Both the position numbers and the translations under genes were made by a program. From Raineyella sp. W15-4 (GTDB lineage Bacteria > Actinomycetota > Actinomycetes > Propionibacteriales > Propionibacteriaceae): DNA of 64,000 bases. The notes under the pieces are model-generated. The model ran no database searches, was not told the origin of the DNA, and was given only the letters and a program-made list of their open reading frames with translations. Below, one piece after another: positions 8,860 through 16,544 of this stretch (positions are counted from its first letter, which is position 1; every line of letters begins with the position of its first letter). Location of the stretch: contig NZ_CP137079.1 in NCBI RefSeq assembly GCF_033170155.1, positions 1-64,000 on the forward strand, in the 5' to 3' direction.

Positions 8860-9028
8860 TACCTGACTTCCTTCATGTCGTACGGGTGCTGGGTGGACAG
8901 GGAGAGAATGCGCGCCGGAACGGGCTCCTGAATCAGCTGGAGCCCATTTCCCGAAAGAGAGGACCGCGTTCGGCGGAAGTGTTCCGGCCGACAGCGGTGC
9001 GTGGTGGCGACGTTTCCGGGAGGAATGA
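8860..9028 (-). promoter_or_regulatory. structured leader of cysK downstream of the leader peptide
   Basis: The untranslated part of the cysK transcript. Two hairpins can be drawn: 8970-8991 (TTCCG/CGGAA plus TCGG/CCGA, one bulge, loop 3 nt) and 8922-8945 (GGGCTCC/GGAGCCC, loop 10 nt), followed by the ribosome site next to the cysK ATG. No run of U follows either hairpin, so control of ribosome access is more likely than intrinsic termination (inference). Confidence 0.5.
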
Positions 9029-9094
9029 TCAGGATTCCGGACAACACCTCGTCGCGAAGGAGGGGCTCGACGGGGTGACGCGCTCGGTGATCAT
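9029..9094 (-). CDS. cysK leader peptide with tandem Cys codons (cysteine attenuator)
   Basis: A 21-codon ORF beginning at an ATG that lies exactly 6 nt after a strong -10 hexamer, so it should be leaderless. The peptide starts MITERV and ends ATRCCPES, with two adjacent TGT codons at positions 17 and 18, four codons before the TGA. Leaderless short ORFs rich in Cys codons are known in mycobacteria to control sulfur genes: ribosomes that stall for lack of Cys-tRNA change the fold of the leader and expose the next gene. The placement upstream of cysK fits that scheme fully. Only two Cys codons are present, fewer than in some known examples. Confidence 0.75.
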   Translation of the reverse strand: MITERVTPSSPSFATRCCPES

Positions 9095-9100
9095 GGCTGA

Positions 9101-9129
9101 ACACTAACGTGAGCTTTGGGAAGGTGCAA
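9101..9129 (-). promoter_or_regulatory. sigma-70-type promoter of the cysK leader transcript
   Basis: -35 TTGCAC (9124-9129), 17-nt spacer, -10 TAGTGT (9101-9106), then TCAGCC and the leader-peptide ATG. It is one of the best promoter matches in the window. The AT-rich run at 9129-9140 lies just upstream of the -35. Confidence 0.7.
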
Positions 9130-9283
9130 GTTTTTGTAATAGGTAGTCTCGCATGCCGGACCACGAGTGTTGCTGGGTGGTCCGCCGACGGTGTCGTGTC
9201 GAGGGCCGGTGGGGTCCGGGGGAGCCGGCGCGAGGTGGGGTCGCTGGTGCCCAGCCCCCACACAGGCTGTCCCGGGCGCCCAC

Positions 9284-9289
9284 TACGGT
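9284..9289 (+). promoter_or_regulatory. -10 element, leaderless start of galE
   Basis: TACGGT, 7 nt before the ATG at 9297. The intervening GAGGATC contains GAGG, but it is too close to the start to act as a ribosome site. Confidence 0.5.
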
Positions 9290-9296
9290 GAGGATC

Positions 9297-10322
9297 ATGA
9301 AGATCCTCGTCACCGGTGGCGCCGGCTACATCGGCTCGCACACCGTGCTGCTGCTCCAGGAGGCCGGTCACGAGGTGACCGTCCTCGACAACCTCTCCAA
9401 CTCCTCCCCCGTCGCCCTGCAGCGGGTGGCGGAGTTGAGCGGGCGTGAGGTGCCGCTGGTGCAGGCCGACATCCGTGACCGTACGGCCCTGGATCGGGTG
9501 ATGGCGGACTTCCGGCCCGACGGGGTGGTGCACTTCGCCGGGATGAAGGCTGTCGGCGAGTCCGCCCAGATCCCACTGACGTACTACGAGAACAACGTCG
9601 CCGGCACGATCAGCCTGCTGCGGGCGATGGAGGCGGTCGACTGCCGCACCATCGTGTTCTCGTCCTCGGCCACTGTCTACGGCGACGTCGACGAGATGCC
9701 GCTGACCGAGAAGCTGCCGCTCGACGCGGTCAACCCGTACGGGCGGACGAAGGAGCAGGTCGAGGACATCCTCGCCGACGTGGCAGCCGCCGACCCCCGG
9801 TGGAACATCGCACTGCTGCGCTACTTCAACCCGGTCGGTGCCCACCCGTCGGGCCGGATCGGTGAGGACCCCAACGGCATCCCGAACAATCTGATGCCCT
9901 TCGTCGCCCAGGTCGCCGTCGGCCGCCGGGAGAAGCTGCTGGTCTTCGGCAACGACTACCCGACCCCGGACGGCACCGGCGTCCGCGACTACATCCACGT
10001 GATGGACCTGGGTGACGGCCACGTCGCGGCGATCGAGTACCTGGCCCAGCACGGCGGCCTGCACCGGTGGAACCTCGGCACGGGCCGGGGCTACTCCGTC
10101 CTCGATGTCCGGGCCGCGTTCGAGCGGGCCAGCGGCCGGCCGATCCCGTACGAGATCGTCGCCCGTCGTCCCGGTGACGTCGCCGTGTCGTACGCCGACC
10201 CGTCCTCGGCGCTGGCCGACCTCGGCTGGGCCGCGATCCGCGACCTGGACGAGATGTGCCGGGACCACTGGCGCTGGCAGGAGCAGAACCCGTACGGCTA
10301 CCAGGGCGCGCCGCAGGGCTGA
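9297..10322 (+). CDS. galE: UDP-glucose 4-epimerase
   Basis: 341 residues, family length. It interconverts UDP-glucose and UDP-galactose with tightly bound NAD. The nucleotide-binding loop is GGAGYIGSH (residues 7-15); the catalytic serine/threonine region is SSSATVYG and the Tyr-Lys pair is in NPYGRTK (YxxxK). HFAGMKAVGES, LRYFNPVGAHPSG and GTGVRDYIHVMDL are GalE hallmarks. It stands alone between cysK (divergent) and a non-coding stretch, so it probably serves cell-surface polysaccharide rather than a Leloir operon (inference). Confidence 0.96.
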   Translation: MKILVTGGAGYIGSHTVLLLQEAGHEVTVLDNLSNSSPVALQRVAELSGREVPLVQADIRDRTALDRVMADFRPDGVVHFAGMKAVGESAQIPLTYYENNVAGTISLLRAMEAVDCRTIVFSSSATVYGDVDEMPLTEKLPLDAVNPYGRTKEQVEDILADVAAADPRWNIALLRYFNPVGAHPSGRIGEDPNGIPNNLMPFVAQVAVGRREKLLVFGNDYPTPDGTGVRDYIHVMDLGDGHVAAIEYLAQHGGLHRWNLGTGRGYSVLDVRAAFERASGRPIPYEIVARRPGDVAVSYADPSSALADLGWAAIRDLDEMCRDHWRWQEQNPYGYQGAPQG

Positions 10323-10399
10323 GGGGGATTGCCGGGCCCGTCCGTGGTGCACCGGACCCCATGGCGTGCCGGATCCCGTGGCCGACCCCGCGGGTAGAT

Positions 10400-10447
10400 T
10401 TCGCCCGCGCGTTCGTGTCTGACTACCAGCACGAACGCGCGGGCGAA
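10400..10447. repeat. perfect 18-bp inverted repeat, hairpin family copy 2
   Basis: TTCGCCCGCGCGTTCGTG (10400-10417) and its exact complement (10430-10447) enclose a 12-nt loop TCTGACTACCAG. The loop core GACTACC and the stem base TCGCCCG match copy 1, while the upper stem differs with both partners changed. It lies about 80 bp after galE. Confidence 0.8.
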
Positions 10448-10570
10448 CCCCCCAGGCGTGATTGAGCTCAGGCGTGATCGGTCTACTTCGCCGACCCCCA
10501 CTCACCCTGGCAGCACGGCAGTAATGAGAACATCCTCCGGTGCCAACAGGCCGCTTGACATAGAAGCATC

Positions 10571-10747
10571 AATGGGCTGATACGGGAGTACCTGCCCAAG
10601 GGCATTGAGATCACCAGCCACCAGCCCTACCTGGACGCGATCGCCGAAGAACTCAACGACCGGCCCCGCGCGGTGCTGGACTACCTGACCCGTCGCGAAG
10701 CGTTCGAACACCTCCTCCTCGACCAAACCGTTGCTTCGACGCCTTGA
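10571..10747 (+). mobile_element. IS30-family transposase remnant (C-terminal fragment)
   Basis: An open frame of 58 codons to a TGA reads NGLIREYLPKGIEITSH, then LDAIAEELNDRPRAVLDYLT and EAFEHLL. This is the conserved C-terminal end of IS30 transposases, where NGLIR-YFPKG and ELN-RPR-L are diagnostic. No start codon, N-terminal domain or catalytic DDE residues precede it, and the similarity stops near 10568, so it is a truncated relic. No terminal inverted repeats were recognised. The flanks (10448-10570, 10748-10866) hold no gene. Confidence 0.8.
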
Positions 10748-10866
10748 CACTGCCCGTGATGTGGGGCACCCGGTGGAAGCATTGGGGTCTGCCGATTTTC
10801 CAAAACGTTTGCCTACTTCCTGAGCGAAGCATAAGGTTCTAGCCAAGTACTCACGAGGGGGGCTTC

Positions 10867-11166
10867 ATGAAGACTTTCAAACGCGCGCTGGCGATGCTTG
10901 TTGTGTCGGTTGGGTTGGCGGTGGGGATTGCGCCGGCGGCCTTCGCTGATTACCGGACGGTTGTCGCGGATTGGTTCTATTCTTCCGGTACGTGCGCTGC
11001 TCGAGGCGTGTACCTCGCCGTTACAAGTCCCGTGTATTACAACCCGACCTGTGTTAGGAACTCGACCGGCCGATACACGCTATACATGTGGGTCAAGACT
11101 GGCGTAGGGGGCGGTGGCGGTGGCGGCGGTAGTTGGAGCGTCCCGACCGGCGCAGTCGTCGACTGA
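10867..11166 (+). CDS. small secreted protein with a C-terminal glycine run, function unknown
   Basis: 99 residues. A clear Sec signal peptide (MKTFKRALAMLVVSVGLAVG, cleavage near AFA-DY at residues 26-28) precedes a short mature domain with several Tyr, two Cys that could form a disulfide, and then eight consecutive Gly followed by SWSVPTGAVVD. A strong ribosome site (GAGGGGG) precedes the ATG. Codon use is visibly more AT-rich than the neighbouring genes, and an IS30 relic lies just upstream, which suggests acquired DNA. I do not recognise a family. The end of the gene overlaps a possible upstream start of the next gene in another frame. Confidence 0.6.
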   Translation: MKTFKRALAMLVVSVGLAVGIAPAAFADYRTVVADWFYSSGTCAARGVYLAVTSPVYYNPTCVRNSTGRYTLYMWVKTGVGGGGGGGGSWSVPTGAVVD

Positions 11167-11170
11167 GTCC

Positions 11171-11758
11171 GTGTTACCGCACATTGAGGACGTGCTGTTT
11201 CCGGGCGACCTGGCGAAGTGCTGTGGGCAAGTCGTCTCGGTCGCTGGTGTGACTTATGTTGATCCAATTCCTGTAAAAAGCCGGGTTGAGGCGATCAGAC
11301 TGGGACTTGGGGTCGACCATGATTCCGATGAGTTGCCGACCTCATGGCTTGCCCTGGCGTGCGTGATTGATTCGTCAGTCACTGTTGGCCAGTTGTTGCC
11401 AGGTGCTTATTGTCATTTCTGGGGGCGCTGGGATGGAGAGGTTTTCCATCTCGAGGAAGCGGTTCCCTTCACTGCGGCAGAGGATCGCGAACGTCGGGCT
11501 CAACACTTCTACAAGCTGCCGCGCTGGATGGAGTGCTCGCTGTCCGTTGGTGACCTCGAATCATTGCTCAACTCGATTCCTGGGCACCTCGAAGAGCAGG
11601 TGATGGAGATAGCGGCTCCATCCGATGGCGAACCTCCCACTGGCTGGGGTCTGCGGGTGTTAATCCATCACATGACCCCGGAGTGGAAGCAGTACGCCGA
11701 AGGGCTTCCGAAGGGCTCCTGCGCGGTCGTTCCGTTGCTGTCCGTGGCGCACCGCTGA
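11171..11758 (+). CDS. hypothetical protein, function unknown
   Basis: 195 residues from a GTG at 11171, 4 nt after the stop of the secreted protein. A GTG at 11114 is also in frame and would overlap the glycine-run coding sequence. No signal peptide or membrane segment is visible. The sequence is mixed alpha/beta with an early Cys-Cys, a Trp-rich middle (WGRWDGEVFHLEEAVPF), a stretch RRAQHFYKLPRWMECSLSVG, and a Gly/Trp-rich C-terminal part. Like its neighbour it looks less GC-rich than the rest of the window. No family is recognised; the two may form a small acquired operon. Confidence 0.6.
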   Translation: MLPHIEDVLFPGDLAKCCGQVVSVAGVTYVDPIPVKSRVEAIRLGLGVDHDSDELPTSWLALACVIDSSVTVGQLLPGAYCHFWGRWDGEVFHLEEAVPFTAAEDRERRAQHFYKLPRWMECSLSVGDLESLLNSIPGHLEEQVMEIAAPSDGEPPTGWGLRVLIHHMTPEWKQYAEGLPKGSCAVVPLLSVAHR

Positions 11759-11787
11759 TCTTCGGAGGAGCGCGAGCCGCGTAGCCC

Positions 11788-12726
11788 TCAGCCGGCGTAC
11801 GGGGTGACCGGCACCCCGGGCACCTCCACCGACAGTGCGAAGACCGCGCCGGCGTCGGGTTCGGGGTCGGTGAGGTTCTCCCGCGAGGTGGTGACGTAGA
11901 GCGTGCGCAGGTCGTCCCCGCCCAGGGTGCAGGCGGTGACCAGCTGCGCCGGCAGCTCGACCACCGCGAGCAGCTCACCCTCCGGGGAGACCTGGTGCAC
12001 CTCGCCGAAGCGGTTCATCGCGATCCAGACATTGCCTGCGGCGTCCACGCACAGGCCGTCGGGGCTGGCCGGCGAGCCGGCACGCTCCCCGCGGGTGAGG
12101 AGCGGTGCGTCGTGGAACGGTCGGCGCCCGTCCAGCTCGTCGTCGACCACGTCGAAGACGTCGGTGCGCTTCAGGCCGGTGTCGTTGTAGTACGCCCGCG
12201 ACAGGTCGGCGGTGAAGGCGATGCCGTTGGAGGTGGTCACCTCGGCGGCGACGACCTCGACCGAGCCGTCGGGGCCGATCCGGTGGAGCGCCGAGGCCTT
12301 CGGCGTACGGTCGTACGCCATCCCGCCGGCGTAGAGCCGGCCCCACGGGTCGGTGCCGCCCTCGTTCATCCGCAGGTTGGGGTCGTCCCAGAGCGCCACG
12401 ACCCGGTCCGGCGGGGCGTCGACGTCGTCGGCCAGTCCGTAGCCGCGTTCCAGACCGACCACGTAGCCGCCCTCGGCGCGCGGCCGGCAGAACGCGGCGA
12501 TCGGCTTCCACTCGCGGCCCCGCGAGGTGCCGATCGCGGCGTCGACCCAGGGGCCGGTCCCGACGTGCAGCCGGCCGACGCCGCCGTCGGCCCGGAGGGT
12601 GAGCAGGTCACCGGCGAGAAGGTCGACCCAGCGCAGGCCGCCCCATGAGGCTGACCACACCGGCCCCTCCGCGTGGTAGCAGAGCGGCTCGGTGATCCGG
12701 GTGGCGGTGCGGCGTACGGGCGTCAT
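11788..12726 (-). CDS. SMP-30/gluconolactonase-like beta-propeller hydrolase
   Basis: 312 residues. The metal-binding residues of the SMP-30/gluconolactonase six-bladed propeller can be placed: Glu in HAEGPVW (about 20), Asn in LRMNEGGTDPWGRLYAG, Asn in TTSNGIAFT, and Asp in SPDGLCVDAAGN. Family members hydrolyse sugar lactones with a divalent metal. The substrate is open; there are no sugar-pathway neighbours. The ATG is preceded by a -10 hexamer and no ribosome site. Confidence 0.9.
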   Translation of the reverse strand: MTPVRRTATRITEPLCYHAEGPVWSASWGGLRWVDLLAGDLLTLRADGGVGRLHVGTGPWVDAAIGTSRGREWKPIAAFCRPRAEGGYVVGLERGYGLADDVDAPPDRVVALWDDPNLRMNEGGTDPWGRLYAGGMAYDRTPKASALHRIGPDGSVEVVAAEVTTSNGIAFTADLSRAYYNDTGLKRTDVFDVVDDELDGRRPFHDAPLLTRGERAGSPASPDGLCVDAAGNVWIAMNRFGEVHQVSPEGELLAVVELPAQLVTACTLGGDDLRTLYVTTSRENLTDPEPDAGAVFALSVEVPGVPVTPYAG

Positions 12727-12732
12727 GGGGTC

Positions 12733-12738
12733 AGGCTA
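12733..12738 (-). promoter_or_regulatory. -10 element, leaderless start of the SMP-30 gene
   Basis: TAGCCT on the minus strand, 6 nt (GACCCC) before the ATG at 12726. Confidence 0.55.
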
Positions 12739-12826
12739 CGTCGGCCGCCAGGGCAGCGTCGGTCCCGCGGGGGTGGACGGTGCATCCGGTGGGCGCGAGG
12801 AGCCCGGTCGTGAGGATCGGGCAGGC

Positions 12827-13492
12827 TCAGACCGGGGACCCGTCGCCGACCGGCCGGACGATGCTGGTGATCACGTGGATGAAGGGGCCCAGGCAGGCCT
12901 GGACCCGCTCCTCGTCGCCGAGCTCGGGATGGTGCAGCAGCGCCTGGAGGAGGGTGCCCTCGTACATGTCGTCGAAGATCTGCAACACCGAGTCGAGCGG
13001 GACGGTGAACTCACAGCCGGAGCGGCGGGCGATGGTCAGCGCACTCTGGAGCAGCTCGGCCTCGGTGGCCCGCTGGTGGGCCAGGAACGCCTGGCGGATC
13101 TCCGGCTCGCGGGCGGCATAGAGGCGCAGTTCCGCCGATGCCATCACCCAGTCCCGGTCGAGGCGGCGCTTCGAGACGAAGCGGCGGACCGCGCTCTCGA
13201 CCAGGGCGCCGATCTCGTCCGACGAGGTCACCGGCCGGTCCACCAGGCCTGAGGCGGCCACGCCGTCCACCATCGCCTGCTGGCGTTCCCGGTCCTGTTC
13301 CAGCAACGCCAGGACCAGGTCGTTCTTCGAGGCGTAGTTCGAGTAGAAGGCGCCGCGGGTGAAGCCGGCCCGGTCGCAGATCTCCTCCACGCTGGCCGCC
13401 AGCACCCCGCGGTCGGCGAACACCCCGACCGCCCCGTCCAGCAGCCGTTGCCGGGTCTCGGCACGTCGGGGCGAGATGGGGATGTCGGACAT
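12827..13492 (-). CDS. TetR-family transcriptional regulator
   Basis: 221 residues. The N-terminal helix-turn-helix is typical: RQRLLDGAVGVFADRGVLAASVEEICDRAG, then FTRGAFYSNYASKNDLVLALL. The C-terminal ligand domain resembles the AcrR-like group. It is divergent from the MMPL/YhgE exporter genes with 127 bp between starts. GAGGAGAGCC precedes the ATG. A partial palindrome at 13553-13568 could be its operator. It most likely represses the exporter until a toxic lipid or drug binds (inference from arrangement). Confidence 0.92.
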   Translation of the reverse strand: MSDIPISPRRAETRQRLLDGAVGVFADRGVLAASVEEICDRAGFTRGAFYSNYASKNDLVLALLEQDRERQQAMVDGVAASGLVDRPVTSSDEIGALVESAVRRFVSKRRLDRDWVMASAELRLYAAREPEIRQAFLAHQRATEAELLQSALTIARRSGCEFTVPLDSVLQIFDDMYEGTLLQALLHHPELGDEERVQACLGPFIHVITSIVRPVGDGSPV

Positions 13493-13552
13493 GGCTCTCC
13501 TCGGCAGGGGTTCGCGATGCAGGATAGCGGGTCGGGCCGGGGCCGGACGGTG

Positions 13553-13568
13553 GATACACTGATGTCTC
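13553..13568 (+). promoter_or_regulatory. candidate TetR operator overlapping the MMPL -10
   Basis: GATACACTGATGTCTC is an imperfect palindrome (GA-ACA....TGT-TC, 10 of 16 positions symmetric) that includes a possible -10 TACACT (13555-13560) for the exporter operon. It is located between the divergent regulator and exporter genes. Confidence 0.35.
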
Positions 13569-13619
13569 GAATGCGGCGGATGCCGGTCCTTGCCGTCGCG
13601 CCGGGCACTTGGGAGTCAC

Positions 13620-16544
13620 ATGTCGTCGGTCCTGTACGTCATCGGTCGGTGGTGTTTCCGCCACGGAGGGCGCGTCCTGCTGGGGTGGCTGGTCATCCTC
13701 GCCCTCGCCGGCGGGGCGGCACTGGGGCTGATGGGCAAGTTCGACAACTCGTTCACGCTGCCCGGCACCCAGTCCCAGCAGGCCCTTGACCAACTCGGCA
13801 TGACCTTCCCGGAGATGTCCGGCACCTCGGCCACCATGGTCGTCGTCGCCGGGCCCGGTGACACTCTCGACGACCCGGCCGTACGCTCCGCGATCGCACG
13901 GACCACCGACGAGCTCGGCAAGCTCGACGTCGTCCGTACCGCCCAGTCGCCCTACGACGAGCTGATGCAGGGGATGATCAGCACCGACCGACGAGCCGGC
14001 CTGGTCTCGATCATGCTGGACGTCAAGATGACCGACTTCACCCCGGCGCAGAAGCAGGAGCTGCTCGACGCGGCCGACCGGCTGCAGACGCAGCTGCCCG
14101 GCTCGACGGTCCGGATGGGCGGCGAAGCGTTCAACGCCACCATCCCGACGATCGGCGTCGTCGAGCTGCTCGGCCTGGGCGTCGCCCTGGTGGTGCTGGT
14201 GCTCACCATGGGGTCGCTGATCGCGGCGGGCATGCCGCTGCTCACCGCGCTGATCGGGGTCGGCATCTCGATGGCGCTGATCCTCGCCTCCACCGGCTTC
14301 ATCACCACCAACTCCACCACCCCGATGCTCGCCCTGATGCTGGGCCTGGCGGTGGGGATCGACTACGCCCTGTTCATCCTGTCCCGGCACCGCGAACAGC
14401 TCGGCGAGGGGCTGGCCCCCGAGGAGTCCGCCGCCCGGGCGGTCGCCACCTCCGGGTCGGCGGTGGTCTTCGCCGGGCTCACCGTCTTCATCGCCCTGAT
14501 CGGCCTGGGCGTCGCCGGCATCCCGTTCCTCACCACGATGGGGGTGGCCGCCGCGATGGCGATCGCGGTGACCGTCTCCATCGCCCTCACCCTGGTCCCC
14601 GCCCTGGCCGGGCTGGCCGGGGAACGGATGCGTCCGCGGCCACGGCGGCTGAGCCGGCGGATGCAGGCCCGGCGGGCCGCCGGGACGTACGTCGACGACC
14701 CGCACGAGGCGGCCCGGCGGCGGATGCAGGCGGTCGCCGAGGGGCGCGGCGGGGGCCCGTCGGGCTGGTGGGTGCGGACCGTCACTCGCCGGCCGGTGCT
14801 GACCATCGTCGCGGTCGTGCTCGTTCTCGGCGCGCTCGCCGTGCCGGTGCGGAACCTGCAGCTCGCCCTGCCCAACGCCGGGCAGGCGAAGGCCGGGACC
14901 CCGGCCCGCGAGGCGTACGACCTGATCCGCGAACACTTCGGGGCCGGCTACAACGGCCCGCTCGTGGTCACCGCCCAGATCGTCGGGTCGACCGACCCGG
15001 TGGGCGTGATGGACGGGCTGAAGAAGGACATCGAGGCGATGCCCGGGGTCGCCGTCGTGCCGATCGCCACCCCGAACCGCACCGCCGACACCGGTATCGT
15101 CCAGATCTTCCCGACCACCGCCCCCGACGACCCGGCCACCGAGGCGCTGGTGCAGCAGATCCGGGCCGCGGCCCCGCAGTGGAAGGACCGCTACGGTGTC
15201 GACACCGCGGTGACCGGTTACACCGCCATCGCGATCGATGTCTCGCAGCGCCTCGGCGCGGCCCTGCTGCCGTTCGGCATCTTCGTGGTGGGCCTGTCGA
15301 TGGTGCTGCTGACGATGGTGTTCCGCTCGCTGGTGGTGCCGATCAAGGCGACGGTCGGCTACCTGCTGTCGGTCTTCGCCTGCTTCGGTCTCACCACCCT
15401 GGTCTTCACCGACGGCTTCGGCGCCCGGCTGATCAACGTCGAGGTGCCCGGGCCGCTGATCTCCTTCCTGCCGATCATCACCATGGGCATCCTCTTCGGC
15501 CTGTCGATGGACTACGAGGTGTTCCTCGTCTCCCGGATGCGGGAGGACCACGTGCACGGGACACCGGCCCGGGCGGCGGTGCACACCGGCTTCGTCGGTT
15601 CCTCGATGGTGGTGGTCGCGGCCGCGGTGATCATGGTCTCGGTCTTCGCCTTCTTCGTGCCCGAATCCGACCGCGGGACGCTGCAGCCGATCGCCTTCGC
15701 ACTGACCGTCGGTGTCGCGATCGACGCCTTCCTGGTCCGGATGACCCTGGTGCCGGCGGTGATGTATCTGCTCGGGGACCGCGCCTGGTGGCTGCCGCAC
15801 TGGCTGGACGCCCGGATGCCGATGCTCGACGTCGAGGGATCCGACCTGGCCCGGGAGCTCGCGCTGCGGGACTGGCCGGGGCCCGGGGAGCCGACCGTCC
15901 TCACCGCCGAGGGGCTGGTCGCCGGCGACGCGGACCGCCGGCTCAACCACCCCGTCGACATCCGCCTGCAGCCCGGGGAGCGGTTGTTGGTGACCGGTGA
16001 GCCCGCGGACCGTACGGCGCTGCTGCTCGCGTTGGCCGGCCGGCTGCCGGTGGTCGAGGGCCGCGCCCGGGTGGCCGGCGGGCTGTTGGAACGTGCCGGC
16101 CGGGTGCGCCGACGGGTCGCGTACGTCGACCTGTGGCGATCGCCCGACCCGGCCGCAGAACTGACCCGGCTGGCCGACCGGCCGACCGAAGCCCAGCGGG
16201 TGATCGTCATCGACGACGCCGACATGGCGGCCGATGCCCGGACCCGCGCGCTGCTGACCACCCTGGTGCGGCACAGCCCGGCGACGGTGGTGATCGGCGC
16301 GCTGGACGAGCGCGGCCTGGAGCCGCTGCTGCCGTTCGGCACGCCGCGGGTGGTGGCCCGACCGTACGTGGCGTCGTACGGGGCCGGCACGGACCTGACC
16401 CGAGCGGACGCGCCGGCACTGGACGCGACCGCACCGGAGGTGCCGCCGGGGGATGTGGCCCCGGAGGACGTGGCGCCCGTCGCCCCCGACCAACTGCCCA
16501 CCGCGCCGGCCGCCCACGTCCTCCAGGGAGGAGAACCCCGATGA
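13620..16544 (+). CDS. MMPL/RND-type exporter with a fused degenerate ABC ATPase-like domain
   Basis: 974 residues. Residues 1 to about 740 form a complete MMPL transporter: 12 membrane segments in two halves, each with the proton-relay motif (GLAVGIDYALFILSRHRE; GLSMDYEVFLVSRMRE) and a large outer loop after TM1 and TM7. A C-terminal cytoplasmic part (about 757-905) reads like an ABC ATPase: strand, LQPGERLLVTGEPADRTALL in place of Walker A with the GKS/T lost, LALAGRLPVVEGRARVAGG, then a Walker B-like RVIVIDDADM. No LSGGQ signature is present, and a Pro/Ala-rich tail ends the protein. The ATG at 13620 follows GGGAG. The last 4 bp overlap the YhgE gene (ATGA). It probably exports lipids or hydrophobic drugs. 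Confidence 0.9.
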   Translation: MSSVLYVIGRWCFRHGGRVLLGWLVILALAGGAALGLMGKFDNSFTLPGTQSQQALDQLGMTFPEMSGTSATMVVVAGPGDTLDDPAVRSAIARTTDELGKLDVVRTAQSPYDELMQGMISTDRRAGLVSIMLDVKMTDFTPAQKQELLDAADRLQTQLPGSTVRMGGEAFNATIPTIGVVELLGLGVALVVLVLTMGSLIAAGMPLLTALIGVGISMALILASTGFITTNSTTPMLALMLGLAVGIDYALFILSRHREQLGEGLAPEESAARAVATSGSAVVFAGLTVFIALIGLGVAGIPFLTTMGVAAAMAIAVTVSIALTLVPALAGLAGERMRPRPRRLSRRMQARRAAGTYVDDPHEAARRRMQAVAEGRGGGPSGWWVRTVTRRPVLTIVAVVLVLGALAVPVRNLQLALPNAGQAKAGTPAREAYDLIREHFGAGYNGPLVVTAQIVGSTDPVGVMDGLKKDIEAMPGVAVVPIATPNRTADTGIVQIFPTTAPDDPATEALVQQIRAAAPQWKDRYGVDTAVTGYTAIAIDVSQRLGAALLPFGIFVVGLSMVLLTMVFRSLVVPIKATVGYLLSVFACFGLTTLVFTDGFGARLINVEVPGPLISFLPIITMGILFGLSMDYEVFLVSRMREDHVHGTPARAAVHTGFVGSSMVVVAAAVIMVSVFAFFVPESDRGTLQPIAFALTVGVAIDAFLVRMTLVPAVMYLLGDRAWWLPHWLDARMPMLDVEGSDLARELALRDWPGPGEPTVLTAEGLVAGDADRRLNHPVDIRLQPGERLLVTGEPADRTALLLALAGRLPVVEGRARVAGGLLERAGRVRRRVAYVDLWRSPDPAAELTRLADRPTEAQRVIVIDDADMAADARTRALLTTLVRHSPATVVIGALDERGLEPLLPFGTPRVVARPYVASYGAGTDLTRADAPALDATAPEVPPGDVAPEDVAPVAPDQLPTAPAAHVLQGGEPR

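Noticed and set aside
13011-16517. Very long open frame (1168 codons) on the minus strand
   Set aside because: Antisense to the MMPL gene; Arg/Gly/His-rich composition without domains, as expected from high GC.
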